A DNA stretch of 64,000 bases from assembly GCA_020809705.1 (NCBI GenBank), contig CP085830.1, forward strand, positions 124,001 through 188,000, given 5' to 3'. Made by a program: the position numbers and the translations under genes. Positions 62,988 through 64,000 of this stretch are shown here, in pieces. The stretch comes from Calonectria ilicicola. Lineage: Eukaryota; Ascomycota; Sordariomycetes; Hypocreales; Nectriaceae. The notes beneath the pieces are model-generated. The model searched no databases, had not been told where the DNA came from, and saw nothing but the letters and a program-made list of their open reading frames with translations. How positions within the stretch are numbered: the stretch's first letter is position 1; the number at the start of each line of letters is the position of its first letter.

Positions 62988-64000
62988 TTATTCACTCTTT
63001 GGTGGCCACTTGACTCTCTTCTCTGCTCTCACGTACAGATTGTTTGGTCTAATTAACTGGAACATTGGATCGTACTCGACGGGGCCGTCCTGAGCAAGGC
63101 TAAAGTTGTAGCGATATACCAACTTGGTCAAGAAAATCTTGACCTCCTGCAAAGCGAAATTGAAGCCAAAGCACATGCGTTGTCCAGCACCAAATGGAAC
63201 AAATGAGGCATTGGGTCGGCTCTTGACACGGTCCGTGTCCCATCGATCCGGGTCAAAAAGCGTAGGATTGTCCCAAATCTTAGTGTTGTTGTGGAGGTGG
63301 TGAATGGCAGGGATGACAATGGAATCGCCTGGGAGTTTGTAACCGCCAGGCAATATCATATCCACTGCTGCTGTACGTGCAGGCTGGTAAGATGGGTTAT
63401 GCCGACGTTGGGTTTCCTTGATGTACTTGTCAAGGAATGTCAGCTTATTTGTCAAGTCTGCCGTGACTTGTGTATCTTGCTCGAATCCGTTATCAATCAA
63501 TTCTTGCAAAAGTCTTTCTTGCATGCCGGGGTATACAACAAGACCATAAAGTAGCCATGACAAAAGTGAGCTGGTTGTTGTGAAGCCCGCGCCAGTAGCA
63601 ACGACGAGCGGCTCCATGATACGATTGCGAGGGATCTTAGCGCCTTTGCTGTCTGTGGCGCGAAGAACATAGTCGACCATGTTTTCAGCTTGGAGAGCAG
63701 CTTCTTGCAGCTCCAAGTCTTCAATTCCCTTGGAAGCATTTGCCACTGACACCTCCATCATGGCTTCAATACGATCTCGAGCCTCACGCAATCTCTGCGG
63801 GTCGCCGAAAGGCAGATGACGATACCAACTTCCCATGGAGGAAATCTTCTTATTTAACTCCAGTGACTGAGCAATTCTCATCACCATTTCATGGGGAGGG
63901 GCGTCGACTGATGTGAAGTGTTTAAAGTCAATGCCAAGCACGAGTTTGCCAACCGCTTGCGATCCAAGTTTGAGCATGTATGGATAGACATTCCATGCCT
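62988..64000 (-). CDS. cytochrome P450, C-terminal part (runs off the window)
   Basis: Haem-thiolate monooxygenase, 3' end only. The frame is open from the window edge (64000) to the stop at 62988, about 336 codons, with no intron in this part. I-helix VATGAGFTTTSS; ExxR in K helix KETQRRHN; PERF-like DPDRWDT; haem ligand loop FVPFGAGQRMCFG with the axial Cys; C-terminal PNNLYVRAEKRVKW. The usual acidic residue of the I-helix (A/G-G-x-D/E-T-T/S) is Phe here. The N-terminal anchor and first third lie outside the window, so the CYP family cannot be assigned. It is convergent with the surface-protein gene. Confidence 0.93.
   Translation of the reverse strand, partial: AWNVYPYMLKLGSQAVGKLVLGIDFKHFTSVDAPPHEMVMRIAQSLELNKKISSMGSWYRHLPFGDPQRLREARDRIEAMMEVSVANASKGIEDLELQEAALQAENMVDYVLRATDSKGAKIPRNRIMEPLVVATGAGFTTTSSLLSWLLYGLVVYPGMQERLLQELIDNGFEQDTQVTADLTNKLTFLDKYIKETQRRHNPSYQPARTAAVDMILPGGYKLPGDSIVIPAIHHLHNNTKIWDNPTLFDPDRWDTDRVKSRPNASFVPFGAGQRMCFGFNFALQEVKIFLTKLVYRYNFSLAQDGPVEYDPMFQLIRPNNLYVRAEKRVKWPPKSE

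Overview
The window is nuclear DNA of a filamentous ascomycete, probably a hypocrealean Sordariomycete. The evidence is the many 48-75 bp introns with GTRNGT donors and CTAAC/CTGAC branch sites, the fungus-typical gene families (Zn2Cys6 regulator, HET protein, eqolisin, RTA1, proteinase-K-like subtilase) and a very AT-rich block with the C-to-T/G-to-A decay expected of repeat-induced point mutation (RIP). No species can be named from the sequence alone.

Layout. 1-7.3 kb is normal-GC DNA with an alpha/beta hydrolase (+), an F-box-like Cys-rich protein (+), a secreted glutamic peptidase (eqolisin, -) and a degenerate Ras-like GTPase (-). About 7.5-39.7 kb is one RIP-mutated transposon nest with no living host gene. 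The oldest layer I can read is a single Tad/I-type LINE on the minus strand, now cut into four pieces (about 39.7-39.14, 38.64-38.32, 12.77-12.09 and 11.59-7.5 kb). Two 495-bp TRIM-like LTR elements are inserted in it, each with perfect 5-bp target duplications. A 25.5-kb insertion sits inside its gag-like ORF. That insertion holds an 11.2-kb autonomous Helitron (HUH Rep and Pif1 helicase traces, minus strand), two short Helitron derivatives in opposite orientation, and two chromodomain-type Ty3/gypsy elements placed tail to tail. Together the last four form a 14.35-kb inverted repeat centred near 31136.

39.7-64 kb returns to normal DNA: a secreted subtilisin-like protease (-), an RTA1-like seven-helix membrane protein (-), a Zn2Cys6 regulator (+), a Baeyer-Villiger-type flavin monooxygenase (+), then a same-strand trio of a CorA-like membrane protein, a MEK-like pseudokinase and a HET-domain gene, then a single-pass cell-surface protein (+) and the 3' part of a cytochrome P450 (-, running off the window).

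How it fits together. Two secreted proteases flank the AT-rich block. Regulator plus monooxygenase (with RTA1 and P450 nearby) could be a small detoxification or metabolite locus, but this is only proximity. The CorA-like/pseudokinase/HET trio looks like a fungal non-self recognition or cell-death module. Its HET frame carries two in-frame TAA codons, so it may be inactive. Exon boundaries are hand-derived from splice consensus and reading phase and have not been checked against transcripts.
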